A stretch of DNA of 64,000 nt from Shinisaurus crocodilurus (GCA_021292165.1 CM037876.1:208032200-208096199), one strand, 5' to 3'; shown: positions 34,018 through 45,644, counted from the first letter of the stretch. Numbers and translations: made by a program. Notes: generated by a model not told the origin, from the letters alone.

Positions 34018-35560
34018 CACCTATTTATTTATTTATTCATTCATTTTCTATACCGCCCAATAGCCAAAGCTCTCTGGGCGGTGTACAACAATCAATTAAA
34101 AAACACAATAAAATACAGTTAAAAATATAAACAATAAAACATAAAAATTTAAAACCAAATTTAAAAATATCACTAACAAGTTAATAAAACACGACCGCTA
34201 AAAACAATTTACCACCCCGCCATATACCATTTAATTATTAAAGGCCTAAATGTAGAGGGCAGTCTTAACCTGGCGCCAAAAAGATAAGAGTTGGCGCCAG
34301 GAGGGCCTCGGGGGAGCTTGTTTCACAGTTGGGGGCTACCACAGAAAAGGCCCTCCCCCTTATTGCTGCCCTCTGAGCCTCACATGGAGGTGGCAGTCAG
34401 AGGAAGGCCCCAGATGTTGAACGTAGTGTCTGGGTAGATTTATAGGTCAAAACCAGAACCTTGATTCGGGCTCGGAAGGGCCTCTCTTGCTGATCTCAAA
34501 GTGTGGGTAGGCTGATATGGGTGAAGGCAGTCCTTCAAGTAATTTAGTCCCAGACTGCTTAAGGCTGTAACGGTTAAAACCAGCACTTAAAATTGGGCTC
34601 AGAAACATACCGGTAACCAGTGCAGCTGCTGCAATATAAGCATTATATGATCAAATCGCCTCGCCCCCACCAACACTCAGGTGGCTGCATTCTCACCAGC
34701 TGAAGTTTCTGAACTGTCTTCAAAGGCAGCCCCATGTGCAATAGTCCAGCCTGGATGTCACTAGTGCATGGATAATTGAGGCAAAGTCCATCTTCTCCAG
34801 ACTGGGCTGCAGCTGGTGTTCCAGCCTAAGCTGGTAAAATGCACTCTTGGACACTGCAGCCACCTGGGATTCCCCAGTTAGTGCAGAGTGCAGGAGGACT
34901 CTCAGACTATGTACTTGGTCTTTTAGGGGAAGTGCAACCCTATCTAAGATCAGTTGTAAACCTCCATCCAGAGTAGTTGGTTCCCCAACCCACAGTACCT
35001 CTGTCGTGTGGATTAAGTTTCAGCTTGTTTACCCTCATCCACCCCAAAACAGCCTCCAGACACTGGTTCACTTGTTTGACAGCCTCCCTGGGATGTGTAG
35101 ATGGAAACTAGAGGTAGAGCTACACATCACCTGCATGCTATGACACTTCAGTCCAAACTTCTTGATGACTTCCCCCAGAGGTTTCATATAGATGTTTAAA
35201 AAGAAGGGGGACAAGATGGAACCTTGCAGCACCCCACAGGCTAACGACCGTGGGGTGGATCAAGAGTCCCCCAACACCACCTGAGACCACTCCTCTCAGA
35301 AGGACCAGAACCACTTTAAAACCATGCCTCCCAGGCCCAATCCAGATAAACAATCCAGAAGGATACCATGGTCAGTGATATTCTTTCACCTCCATGCGGC
35401 AACTTCCTATGGCAGAACCTGCCATTGCCAGGTGGAACTGGTGCAGAAATTTAAGTGCTGGGTTGAAGATTTGTTTCATAATGGGTCATTCTTCACAGAA
35501 GTGGCATGGAAAAGTCATTATATGGAAGCTTTGTAGCCTAGCATAGAGTTTAAAGTGGTT
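34018..35560 (-). mobile_element. Long decayed L2-like LINE copy
   Basis: The 3' end at low coordinates is ATTTATTTATTCATTCATTT and TACCGCCCAATAGCC, then TCTGGGCGGTGTACAACA. Upstream on the - strand come remnants of GVPQGSILSPLLFNIYMKPL-type RT sequence in mixed frames (near 35160-35250) and the block homologous to 10370-10610. Many frameshifts show it is old. Confidence 0.75.
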
Positions 35561-36009
35561 CTGTTCCTCAACCTTAGAGAAGTCTTTAGGAGTTTGCTTT
35601 TCTATTAGAAAAGTAAAATTTGGCCAATGGTGTATGCTTTTGATGAGGCACCGCCTTATTCTGAGCGAGACCAATGCCCCCTCCTAGTCAAGTACAGCTG
35701 ACTGACTGGTACCAGCTCTTCTACACGTTGGGAGGTATTTCCCAACACTTGAGGCTGATTTTCATGTTACAGATTTACCATGTTACATTTGTAACTTGGG
35801 AGGCAGATGTAGGTGTTTCATTTCATCATGTGTACACTGTGAAGACAAGCTGCAGGAATCCAGAGCCAATCACACTGCACATTTGAGGAGTATACCGGGT
35901 GTAAAAAACATGTTGGTGAGGTTCAAGTACATACATGCTAAATCTTTCACAGGGGCCTGTTACACTTTTTATCATATAAAGCAGCCATGACATTCTTTAA
36001 GTGGGGATG

Positions 36010-36085
36010 CTGGGAATTGGACCTTGTGTGTCGTACATGAAAAGCATACACTTATCATTGGGCTACTACAGCCCCTACCCATAGC
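36010..36085 (-). mobile_element. tRNA-derived SINE head fragment
   Basis: In reverse it reads GGGGCTGTAGTAGCCCAATG with an A-box-like start, and a B-box-like GGTCCAATTCCC. It matches the head at 38785-38912. Confidence 0.6.
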
Positions 36086-36142
36086 ACGCCTCCATGTTCA
36101 GTTTGTTGCAGTTAACTGCAAGCAAAATAAGCTAGTAACATA

Positions 36143-36420
36143 CAGTAAAACCTTGGATTGCAAGTAACTTGGTCTGCAAGTGTTTTGCAAGACAAGCAAA
36201 TTTTTAAAATAAATTTTAACTTGATAAGCGACGTCTTGCAATACAAATACTGTAGTACGGTCAAGAAAAATGAAGACTTTACACTATCATACTTTATTGC
36301 AGCTTAAATTAAAAATATGTGTACAAATTGCTTATGGGGAATTTCGCTTTGATATACAAGTGCTTTGGATTACAAGCACGTTTCTGGAACGAATTATGCT
36401 TGCAGTCCAAGGTATTACTG
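36143..36420. mobile_element. Tigger/pogo-like non-autonomous element, TA TSD (copy 2)
   Basis: The ends CAGTAAAACCTTGGATTGCA and GTCCAAGGTATTACTG are flanked by TA at 36141-36142 and 36421-36422. The interior has GCGACGTCTTGCAATACAAA and GTACGGTCAAG. Confidence 0.88.
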
Positions 36421-36442
36421 TAATCCCTATATGATCTTTCTC

Positions 36443-36770
36443 TCCCCCCCCCAATTTTTATTAAAAAACAAACTTACACACACACAAAAACATCACAAAG
36501 ACACAACACCACCAAACTAAAGTGGACTTCCGATTTTCCCCACAACAAAGTGTAAGTAGCGTTATATATGCTACTCTGTAATTTACAAATAAATTTCTCT
36601 TTTTTCTATTGTCAAACATTTTTCTTCTTATTCATCCACCTCACAAGTTCACCAAACATTATTAACAATAAGCATATATATTAATTCTTCTAATTCTTTT
36701 AACATTCTAAAACATTTCTACTTCTATTTAATACAGTTCCCTAGTTCTTTCCCTCTACTACATTTACCAA
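36443..36770. repeat. AT-rich interspersed repeat, paired with 22318-22640
   Basis: AAGTGGACTTCCGATTTTCC, TCTCTTTTTTCTATTGTCAA and ATTAATTCTTCTAATTC parallel the earlier copy. It directly follows the Tigger-like element. Confidence 0.5.
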
Positions 36771-37419
36771 AGGCCAAGCCACCACCTATTTCCCCCTTAG
36801 ATCAATATCTCACACCCCAAATTTTTGACCCCTTTTATTACATCCATTCCATTACTCATTTTCAATCACTAATTTTAATCTATAGAATTCAAATCTCATT
36901 GATTTTAACAAAGCAAGATTGCAGCCTTAGTAATTCCTTTAAACATATTGAAGATTATGCCTTTGTCTGAATATTCTACTGGTGGTGACTTTAAAATAAT
37001 CATGTGTTTGCACGAAAAAGAAGACTTAACTGGGAGAGAAGGTTGCTTCCTTTACCTGAGGTCAGAAGAATCATTTCTCCATGACATGATACAATTTCTC
37101 AAATAACTTTGACATTCCACAGAAGCAACCGGAAGATTAGGGGGAACAATCCTTTGGCTCACAGGTTACAACTGCATACTGGTCATGTCAGGTAGAATTT
37201 TCACTGGGTCTGAGTTAACAGGGTGTATGCTAAGTAAAATTGACATTGTATAATTTTGTTTAGAAGAGGATGCCCCTTAAGCTAAGGGGAATGGAGTTAC
37301 TTTGCTCTTAGGATAATGTTGCTACTGTACTATTAGAATCTGCATGGAAGCAATCTAATTTCTAATTCTGTGACTAAGAAAGCCTTTATGTTTAAATCTA
37401 TAGATATCAAATTTCCATA

Positions 37420-37668
37420 GAGTCAATGTGCACCAGTGGGTAGAGGGCTGAACCCAGGAGTTTCAAGAATTGAAGTCCAACGTTTCATTTTTAGCTGGGA
37501 TGCACTAGGTATATGGCCTTTGGTAAAATTTATCATCTTGCTGTCTAGGTTTCCCGTGTGTAAAATGGAAACAATAATGATTTCTTTTGCAGGGTTTCTG
37601 TGAGGAAAATGTAGTAAAGATTTAAGGCACTTTACAAATAGGGCTATATAAAGATTACTTATAGTGTA
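37420..37668 (+). repeat. MIR-like core-SINE relic
   Basis: The order TATGGCCTTTGGTAAAATTT, TAGGTTTCCCGTGTGTAAAA, TGGAAACAATAATGATTTC, GCAGGGTTTCTGTGAGG and GGCACTTTACAAATAGGGCT then TATATAAA follows the MIR consensus scheme. It is diverged, as expected for an ancient amniote SINE. Confidence 0.65.
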
Positions 37669-38126
37669 GTGTAAAGCTAATGTTAAGTGGATTAACTACA
37701 TTGCATACAAAAATAGATTACAGCAGACTATCTTGATGTGCATAATGTAATGAGAATGGGGTGTAATGAGGATTCATTCTCCAATATTTATTTCTTGTTT
37801 GTTTATTTAAAGTATTTTTGTCCTGAGTCTGAAATGCTCAAGATCTCTTTCAATCATAGTTTTATTTTTTTTAATTGTTCATTAAAAATCCATGAACAAA
37901 CTTTAAGATAGTGAGCAGCGGCATAAAACTTAGCTAGACAGCTCACCGCTCTCACTTCTAGAAGCCTAAAAAGTTGTTATTAGTAAAAATATTGATGTGT
38001 GGGTGGAAAGGAAACAGGAAATATGACTAGCTGAATTCTGCAATCTTTGGGGGATCCTGAAGTCATCACAATCTATTTGAAAATGGTGTTATAGATATTG
38101 ATGACAGTTAATCATGTTTGACTCCA

Positions 38127-38128
<2 letters not shown>

Positions 38129-38166
<38 letters not shown>
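38129..38166 (+). repeat. (TCTA)n microsatellite
   Basis: About nine TCTA tetramers run in a row, likely polymorphic in length. Confidence 0.92.
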
Positions 38167-38210
38167 ATAACAAAGCAATAAACATTTACAGTTTGTTCAC
38201 ATAACTACGG

Positions 38211-38492
38211 TGTGTTGGATCCAAAGCTGTACAGAGCAGGAACTCTGCAAACTGGATGATACCGCAGGCAGCAGTGGGAAGGCAATCATCACCAATACTC
38301 CCTATGCTCCTGAAGGGTGACCCTCCAGAGCAGTGTGTGAGGTGGTGCTGGAGGCAGCACCGGGAAGAAGGAAAAGGTGAAAATTGCCACCCTGCCCACT
38401 TCCAGTGAAGAGCCTCTGCTTGATCCTGGTTGCTTCTGCCAATGGAACAAGCCCTTCCATTCATGGAGGGTCAACTCTGGATCCAACCCAAT
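38211..38492. mobile_element. Possible inverted-end DNA element
   Basis: GTGTTGGATCCAAAGCTGTA at the left is mirrored by ACTCTGGATCCAACCC at the right, and GGAACTCTGCAAACTGG lies within. No target-site duplication was read. Confidence 0.45.
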
Positions 38493-38784
38493 GCTTATAA
38501 CTCCTGTTTGGACCAGAGGGTTTCCTTAGAAGAGGTACATGGTCTTCCATTTCAAGGGGTGGGGTTTCTGCAGGCCAGGAATCATTTTTATCACCTCACC
38601 TCCTTATTTTCTAATTTATCCCAGAGTTATCCTGCTATGAAGATATATGATTGGGGTAGCCCAAAGCTCATTTTGGGGAGCAGTGGAATATAAACCTCAG
38701 TTCCTTATTGCTCCTTTACCTCTGTTTCGAACTTTCATGGGAACTAGAAATAAGGAACTGGGAACTACTCTTGACTGGTAGAAG

Positions 38785-38912
38785 CTCCCTGAGGTTTTGG
38801 GCAGGTGTGTTTCCCAGCCCTGTTACATGAGGCAATCTGGACTGGAGATGGAGAGGATTGAACCTGGACCTTCTGTGTTCAATGCATGCGCTCTGCTACG
38901 GAGCTACAGCCC
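38785..38912 (-). mobile_element. tRNA-derived SINE head
   Basis: In reverse it reads GGGCTGTAGCTCCGTAGCAG (A box) then AGCGCATGCATTGAACACAG and AGGTCCAGGTTCAATCC (B box). The same SINE type appears on the + strand at 59296-59630. Confidence 0.75.
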
Positions 38913-38929
38913 CTCCCCATCTCATAGTG

Positions 38930-40500
38930 AGCCCATCTTTTGATGATACCTTTATGTTAAAGAACCAGACATAAAGTATCGGGCAATGAGGATGCTGAAA
39001 ACATGTTCTAACCCAGTTTTTTTAGGGAGCACTCCTGAGCTCCTGGGGAGAGTGGCTGAGGGGCCATTGGATGCTGTAGACCTTCCTCTCCACCAGTGGA
39101 GAAACAGCTCTACCACTGGAGGCCTCATTGTGGCAGTGGAAAGCTCTGTTGCTGCTTCAATGGGGGGAGGGTGGGTCGGGATAGGCCAGGGGAGGCCTTG
39201 GAACAGCTGGATGTATAGCCCCCTTTCTCCCCCTTCAAACCCCCAGAAAGAGTGAAAAAGTACGTTAGCCATGGAGGTGGTGCACTTATTACCCCCCCCC
39301 CCCATCAATGATAGGGATTAAAAAGGAACAGCAGGTGGGCGGGGGGAAGGTAAGGAAAAGGAAAAATGATAATCCTTCCGTCCTGGTTGGGAGGACCTAG
39401 GAAGTAATGTTTCCTCTGGTACAGACTGTTCCCTACCCCCAGGACTGCTCTACCCAGCATATTCCTTAATTTCAGTTGGATTTGGGCCTAGCCCTGGTGG
39501 CTGGGCCAGGTCATGCTATTGTTAGCATCATCTGTGGAACAGAGCAAGGACATCCTCATGCAAACCTAGAATGTTCTCCATCCCCATGGAGTAATTGGGG
39601 AGCCTTCAGTGAACTTCATTTCACACAGGGAGCAGGCATGGGGTGGTGGTGGTCAGGTTGAGCCAGTCCTATCTAGTGCAGAAAGAGACCGTTTAATGTT
39701 GTCATACGGTAATGGTAGACTATCGTGCATAACATCCAGACACCGCAGAGTTGTTTTTAGTCTTGTTTTTCACCTGCTGTTCTCTATGGCACGGGATTCT
39801 CAGCCCCCACTCCTATTTGAGATTATTTCATAACCCAAAGGTGAGCGAATTACTCTTTGTTGTGTTGAAACAGTACCAATATGATGCAGGCAGCCTTTTG
39901 AGTACTGAGCTTGTATCAATATTGTTTTTGTTGCCATGCAGGGCATTTTTTAACAACGTGTAGAGGAGTAGTTATACGTTTAACGGGCCATCTGCTATCC
40001 CTCCTTGAAGGGGAAATGTTTTCGTCAATTACTTTAATTAATTCACAAAACTATTTCCTGGTCTGCCATCCTAGCACAATTTCCCTATCTACTGTCAATA
40101 GGATGGTAATGAAATGTACAAGGAAGTCCACGCTGCTTTACATCATAGAAGCAGTCTTGTGTGAAATCTTCAATAGCTGGTGACGCCAAAGAGATGGTGA
40201 TGATAAATCAGCAGTGCCATCTCTTTAGGTTTTTTTACTCTTTAAGAACCTCCCATACTGCATTTCATTTAACGCCATGGAACCTTTCACGAACAGTCAT
40301 ATCAATGATGATTTCTAAAGAGTCATCTCTTGACAGCAGGAGGGAGGCACCCAGCCAGGAGCTTTAGATCCTCACCCCCTTTTCTAAGGGGTGTTTTATG
40401 TACATAGATCAGTAGGAGGGCTGCTTTCGTGGGCACCATCTTCACCATCAGCTAGCCCTGCACTCCATCTGCAGTGCCTTCTGCCCCCCTCCCTCTGCAG
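38930..40500. other. Intergenic stretch without recognised gene
   Basis: It holds a C-run at 39291-39304 and short open frames without family features. Nothing else was recognised. Confidence 0.35.
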
Positions 40501-40636
40501 CAGGGCTCTCCAACCTTGGGTCCCCAGATGTTGCTGGACGACAGCTCCCAGAATCCCTTGCCATTAGCCATGCTGGCTGGGTATGCTGGGAGCTGTAGGC
40601 CAGCAACATCTGGGGACCCAAGGTTGGAGAACCCTG
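40501..40636. mobile_element. hAT-type palindromic MITE, 8-bp TSD (7/8)
   Basis: The ends CAGGGCTCTCCAACCTTGGG and CCAAGGTTGGAGAACCCTG are flanked by CTCTGCAG (40493-40500) and CTCTGGAG (40637-40644). It is the same family as 19281-19417 and 52282-52417. Confidence 0.9.
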
Positions 40637-40644
40637 CTCTGGAG

Positions 40645-40790
40645 AATAGAGAACATAAGAAGAGCTGTGTTGGGTCAGACCAAAGGCCTGTCTAGTCCAG
40701 CATTCTGTTCCTACAGTGGTCACCCTGATACCTATGGGAAGCCCACAAGTGGGACATGAAGAGGAAAAGCTGATTCTGGAAGGGGTGATG
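40645..40790 (+). repeat. Reptile interspersed repeat (AGACCAAAGGCCTGTCTAGT type)
   Basis: AACATAAGAAGAGCTGTGTT, GGGTCAGACCAAAGGCC and GTCCAGCATTCTGTTC form a block common in reptile genomes. Its family is not certain from sequence alone. Confidence 0.5.
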
Positions 40791-41889
40791 GAGAGAAGAA
40801 AAGTCCACCATTTTATTTATTTATATATATAGACCTTGCTATCCTACCCTTCCAGTACCTGTGGTCAGATGCAACAATTTAAAACTGCAATATCATATAA
40901 AGAATAACATTCAATAAATAAACAATAAAACACAACAGAGGCACAGATCACAGACAAGATACAACCTTTAAATAAAATGTCTGCCAGAATAAAAATGTAT
41001 TTGCCAACCCGTTAAAGGGCCAGAGAGGGGCCCACCTGTGTTTGTGAGGGCAAACGTGCACTTGAAACACCACAGGGGAAACACTGCTGCAGTTGGCTGT
41101 TTAAGTAGGAAATAGCAGAGAGGGAAAAGGTTATGCACCCCTTACTTCCCTGTTGCTTTTCATCTCTGACGATTTCCCTCCTGCTGATGTGGCATTGCTT
41201 TTTTTGTTTTTTTAAAGGCCGATCAGGTCTCATGTCACACTTTATTGGGGGTCAGGAAGGATTCCCCCCCCCTCCCATGTTCTACCAGATTGGCCATTGT
41301 TGAGCTTGGGTTTTATTTGTTTTTGTTTTCTTTTTGCCTTACTCAGGGGCACCACTCAAGTCCAAGTTTGATTTGGCTGATTAGTTCATTTTACTTGTTT
41401 GTCACGGTTGGAAACTTGGGATGGGTAGACCATTGATGAACGAACGAGGAGCTATTTAGGGGGCAAGTCAAAGGGGCGGGCCTCTTTAAATGGAGTAGGC
41501 TGATAGGGCAGTGATCAGGTGGCAGGAAATGTGGTGATCTCTACAGGGTGCGGCAGGGGGGCATCTGGGTGGCTTCTGCTTCTGCTTCTTGACACTCTGC
41601 TCACCCTCGGTTTGCCCAAGGAGAACTGGCTGGGGTGGGCGGAAGGACACATTTGTGGCTGGAGAGACAAGCTAGTCTCCCTCGGCACAGGGATTGATCT
41701 AGGCAGCAATCCTCATCACTGCTTTAAATGTTGTTTTGTGCTACCAGGTTAATAAGGTAATAAAGGCTCTGGCCAATTTAATCCATACACTGGGTCTGCC
41801 ACTTTCTTACCATCTGCAATGTTTAGTGTTGCACACATTAGTGTATAATGTGTGGTTAGCGGTCCCTTGCTGTTAGAATATATGTAGGC

Positions 41890-42055
41890 ATAAGGTCCCA
41901 GACTCAGTAGCTGGGCTCTTCAGTTGAAAGGAAAAGCTGTCTCAGGTTGGGGAAGACCGCTGCCGGAGGACTTGGAAATCCACTTGCCATCTGAGCAGGC
42001 AGTACTGGCCAGATAGACGGATGGTCTGACTCCATGTAAGGCAGCTCCAGTTTTT
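41890..42055 (+). repeat. 3' part of a tRNA-derived SINE
   Basis: It reads GTCCCAGACTCAGTAGC-like sequence, then GGTTGGGGAAGACC, CTTGCCATCTGAGCAGGCAG and GGTCTGACTCCATGTAAGGC with AGCTCC. The block GTCTGACT..TAAGGCAGCT also ends the SINE at 59580-59630. Confidence 0.6.
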
Positions 42056-42685
42056 TAAGAAAAACAGGCATGTTGGCCGCAATCCTACAGAAAGTTTAGC
42101 ATGCTGAAACCCATTGACTTCAATGGGCTTCGGTATATTTATTGCCTGTTGGATTGCAACTGGCCTCCGCAGTCACTTCCTGCTATGTCTCAAAGCAGTG
42201 CAAAAATGTTAAATTGAAGCTACAGTATTAGCATCTATCTCAGTGCCACTTCACATAGGACGTTTTCTCCTTATGGCATTACCCTGAATTAAGATTGTAC
42301 AAGAATTTATATTGCCGTGTTGGAAAGTTGCTTCTGTAGTCGTAGAAGAGCTTGGCCATTAGATCTGTTTCCTTTGTCTACGCTTGTTGAACATAGCCAC
42401 CGCTGTGAGGATCATCATGCGCACTCATGATGCTATGCTGCCATAGAAAGCCAGACATTCCCTCCCAGAGCCTTAATGACAAATACAATACAACCTTCCT
42501 GGAAACGGTGATGAACCTAGTTTATGGGCTCCAACTCCTGCCTTGGGGGAAAACCCCTCCAGTACTGATTTATCACCCTTCAAGTGGTTGAACATTTTTT
42601 TAAAACTCAGAACATAGACAGCTACAAACCACCTTTGGAGAAACATGTCCGTCGCTGCATAGCCCAACGTTGATTTCCCTTATAT

Positions 42686-42820
42686 CAGTGTTCTCCAACC
42701 TTGGGCCCCCAGATGTTTTTGGCCTACAACTCCCAGCATGCCCCAGCCAGCATAGCTGGCTGGGGCATGCTGGGAGTTGTAGGCCAAAAACATATAGGGG
42801 CCCAAGGTTGGAGAACACTG
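42686..42820. mobile_element. hAT-type MITE, near-perfect hairpin
   Basis: The ends CAGTGTTCTCCAACCTTGGG and CCCAAGGTTGGAGAACACTG are exact inverted copies. The centre CCAGCCAGCATAGCTGGCTG is almost a perfect palindrome. The flanks share CTTATAT on both sides, a likely duplication. Confidence 0.88.
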
Positions 42821-43683
42821 CTTATATGGTGGAAAGCGAGCTTTCATAATATTATTAGCTTGGCTGCTCTGGCTCTGGAGTTTACTCAGATGTGAAAGAA
42901 GTGGAGTTAATTAAAATTAAACAAAGCCCTCCTGTCCCTGCACGGTTGAATCCCTTTCCATTTCTCTTGAGATGACAGAGAAGCTATAAATATCGAGAGT
43001 CCTGCTTTTTGTTGTCCTGTCAGGCAAGAGTAATGAAGGAGACATGACGTCCAGGTGCAGCATGCAGAAAGCAGAGGGAATGGGGCACACAGGGGCATGT
43101 TAAAATGGGCTCACAAAGTCTCCACGCATACATGATGGAGCAGCAGGTTATAAAGATAAAGAAGATGCTACTCACTTTGTAAATATATACATACACCAAT
43201 CCACTGGTAGTATCATTCTGCTTTGGACAATAAAGATGGCCAACTGGCAGCAGGGGGGACAGGAAGTTGAAGTCTGTTCTACTCTGTAGTAAGATTTGAG
43301 ATCAATTCACAAGTTACATTTTTGTGTGTGTACACCTACAAAACATAAGCGTAATAATGACAGGTTGTATCATACAGATACACTTGTCAGAGAGCTGGGT
43401 TTGGCTGCAGCTCTCTGCCAAGGGTACACTTGGTGGCAGTCTCTGGTTTGTTCTTGCATAATGTGTGAAACAGCCCTTTCATGAATAATATAACCTCAAG
43501 TAAGATCCTTTCTTTCAACCTTCCACATTTCAGTCTCTTTTTTTAGCACTTTAAAATAAGTATTTTCCCACTCAAAGAATTGTCTCAGCACAGGAATCAT
43601 GTGTCCCTACAAATAAACCTATACATCAGAATACCTCAGGGATTTATATGCTAGGAGAAGGCTGCTAAAGGGTAGCTGAATGG

Positions 43684-43819
43684 CAGAGGTGGACAACTTC
43701 TAGCCCTCCAGATGTTTTGGCCTACAACGCTCATGATCCCTCACCATTGGCTATGCTGGCTAGGGCTAATGAGAGTTGTAGGCCAAAACATCTGGTGGGC
43801 CACAAGTTGCCCACCTCTG
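43684..43819. mobile_element. hAT-type palindromic MITE, 8-bp TSD (7/8)
   Basis: The ends CAGAGGTGGACAACTT and AAGTTGCCCACCTCTG are flanked by CTGAATGG (43676-43683) and CTGAAGGG (43820-43827). Confidence 0.88.
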
Positions 43820-44413
43820 CTGAAGGGGAGAGCAAGCAAGCACAGAAAGGAATTCTTAAGCAAATATAAGGTGGTGGATCAGTTGTGGATAAAGCAGAGT
43901 ATTGTGCCCAAGCTTAGCAGGCTTCCATTTTAAGCCTGGCCAGGCACATGGTGGAACACAGTAGAGTGACCATCAAGGGGCTGTCCATGATGTGATAATC
44001 TAGAAGTAACCATTGGTCAAATTTGGATCTGTGAATTAGTTTAAGGGATTATTTAAAGACCTCTTCTTGGCTCTGGGCCCAGAATTCTGCATCCAGAGAC
44101 ACTTGTGCACAAAAGGGTAGTTTGATATGGATAAGCCTTAATATCTGCACTAAGGTGTGATATGGCTAGGAGTGCAGATTGGCTATTCACACTGCATTGC
44201 TTTGGGCCTGGTTCTATGTATGTGTGCTCCGCTTCATGCATGTGGAAATATACCTGCAGATATTCTGCATGGGATTAATTCATTACAGTAGTGTGTCTTC
44301 ACTAGCTGGATCCTACATGTGGACAGCAGAGCAGTAGTTATATTCTTGTCTTTCACAAGTCGTTATGTTCTTGTCTTTCTTGCCTCTTCTGAAGCAGGAT
44401 CCAGAATAGATTG

Positions 44414-45644
44414 CAGGGATGTTGAAGAGTCCTTGGTCCCGAGTCCCGAGTCGAGTCCCGAGTCTTTGGACCCGAGTCTAGAGTCGAGTCTAGAGTCCGA
44501 GGTCCAAAATGGTGACTCGAGTCGAGTCCCGAGTCCCTCCCAAAGCGGCGGCCCATGGAGGGAGCAGGAGGGTCTCCGCGAGAGGAAGAAGAGCTGCCCT
44601 TCCTCCCGCGGAGACCCTCCTGCTCCCTTCATGGGCCGCTGCCGCTGCCGCCCTCACCTCCACCTCTGCCGCCCTCACCTCACCGCTGCCGCCGCCCTCA
44701 CCTCGCCACCGCCGCCGCCCTCACCTCGCCACCGCCCTCGCTTCTGCCACCGCCGCCGCCGCCGCCGCCGCCGCCCTCACCTCCTCACCTCCTCCTCCTC
44801 CTCCTCCTCCTCCTCCTCCGCCGACCTCGTCGCCATCGCCGTAGCACACAGCACGCCGCGTCACGCCGCCAGCGCTGTCGCTCTGTTTTTGGCGGGGTTG
44901 CTGTGGTTCAAAAACAGAGCGACGGCGTTGGCGGCATGACGTGGCATGCCGCGTCACGCCGCTAGCGACGGCGCTCTGTTTTTGAACCACAGCAACCCCG
45001 CCAAAAACAGAGCGACGGCGGTGGCGGCGTGATGCGGCATGCCGCGTCACGCCGCTAGCGACGGCGCTCTGTTTTTGAACCACAGCAACCCCGCCAAAAA
45101 CAGAGCGACGGCGGTGGCGGCGTGATGCGGCATGCCGCGTCACGCCGCTAGCGACGGCGCTCTGTTTTTGAACCACAGCAACCCCGCCAAAAACAGAGCG
45201 ACGGCGGTGGCGGCGTGATGCGGCATGCCGCGTCACGCCGCTAGCGACGGCGCTCTGTTTTTGAACCACAGCAACCCCGCCAAAAACAGAGCGACGGCGG
45301 TGGCGGCGTGATGCGGCATGCCGCGTCACGCCGCTAGCGACGGCGCTCTGTTTTTGAACCACAGCAACCCCGCCAAAAACAGAGCGACGGCGCTGGCGGC
45401 GTGAGATGGCGACGAGGTCGACGGCGGCGGTGGCAGCGGCGGCGGAGGAGGAGGAGGTGAGGGCGGCGGCGGCGGCGGCGGCAGAGGCGAGGGCGGCGGC
45501 GGAGGCGGAGGCGTCTTTGGGCTCGAGTCCCGAGTCGAGTCTCGAGTCCCACATAAATTATTGGGACTCGAGTGGGACTCGAGTCAGAGGGGGGACTCAG
45601 TCGGACTCACGAGTCGAGTCCCCGAGTCCAAGTCCCCATCCCTG
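44414..45644. mobile_element. hAT-like foldback element with internal tandem array, perfect 8-bp TSD
   Basis: This 1231-bp element is flanked by ATAGATTG at 44406-44413 and 45645-45652. Its ends CAGGGATG and CATCCCTG are inverted, and both end zones are packed with GAGTC/GACTC pentamers. Inside are inverted arms rich in CCG and CTC (about 44635-44830) and CGG and GAG (about 45415-45515), enclosing a 93-bp tandem array. The 8-bp duplication and CAG start fit the hAT superfamily. No transposase is encoded, so it must be non-autonomous. Open frames across it, including one of 277 codons, are by-products of in-phase repeats. Confidence 0.85.
44853..45408. repeat. 93-bp tandem array: five direct units plus one inverted unit
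   Basis: Five head-to-tail units start at 44944, 45037, 45130, 45223 and 45316, each beginning GCATGCCGCGTCACGCCGCT. Inside each, CTCTGTTTTTG and CAAAAACAGAG flank AACCACAGCAACCCCGCC. In the unit at about 44853-44943 that central stretch is reversed (GGCGGGGTTGCTGTGGTT), so it lies in opposite orientation. Confidence 0.92.

Noticed and set aside
44319..44939. 206-codon open frame on the + strand rich in Ser, Pro and Arg
   Set aside because: It runs across the GAGTC clusters and CCG/CTC runs of the hAT-like element; composition alone explains it.
44853..45408. Tandem array as a CRISPR array
   Set aside because: Units are contiguous without unique spacers, and the genome is vertebrate.
44721..45554. 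277-codon open frame on the - strand with a 31-residue repeat
   Set aside because: The period is exactly the 93-bp DNA unit of the tandem array, so the frame stays open by arithmetic. It lies wholly inside a mobile element and has no gene context.
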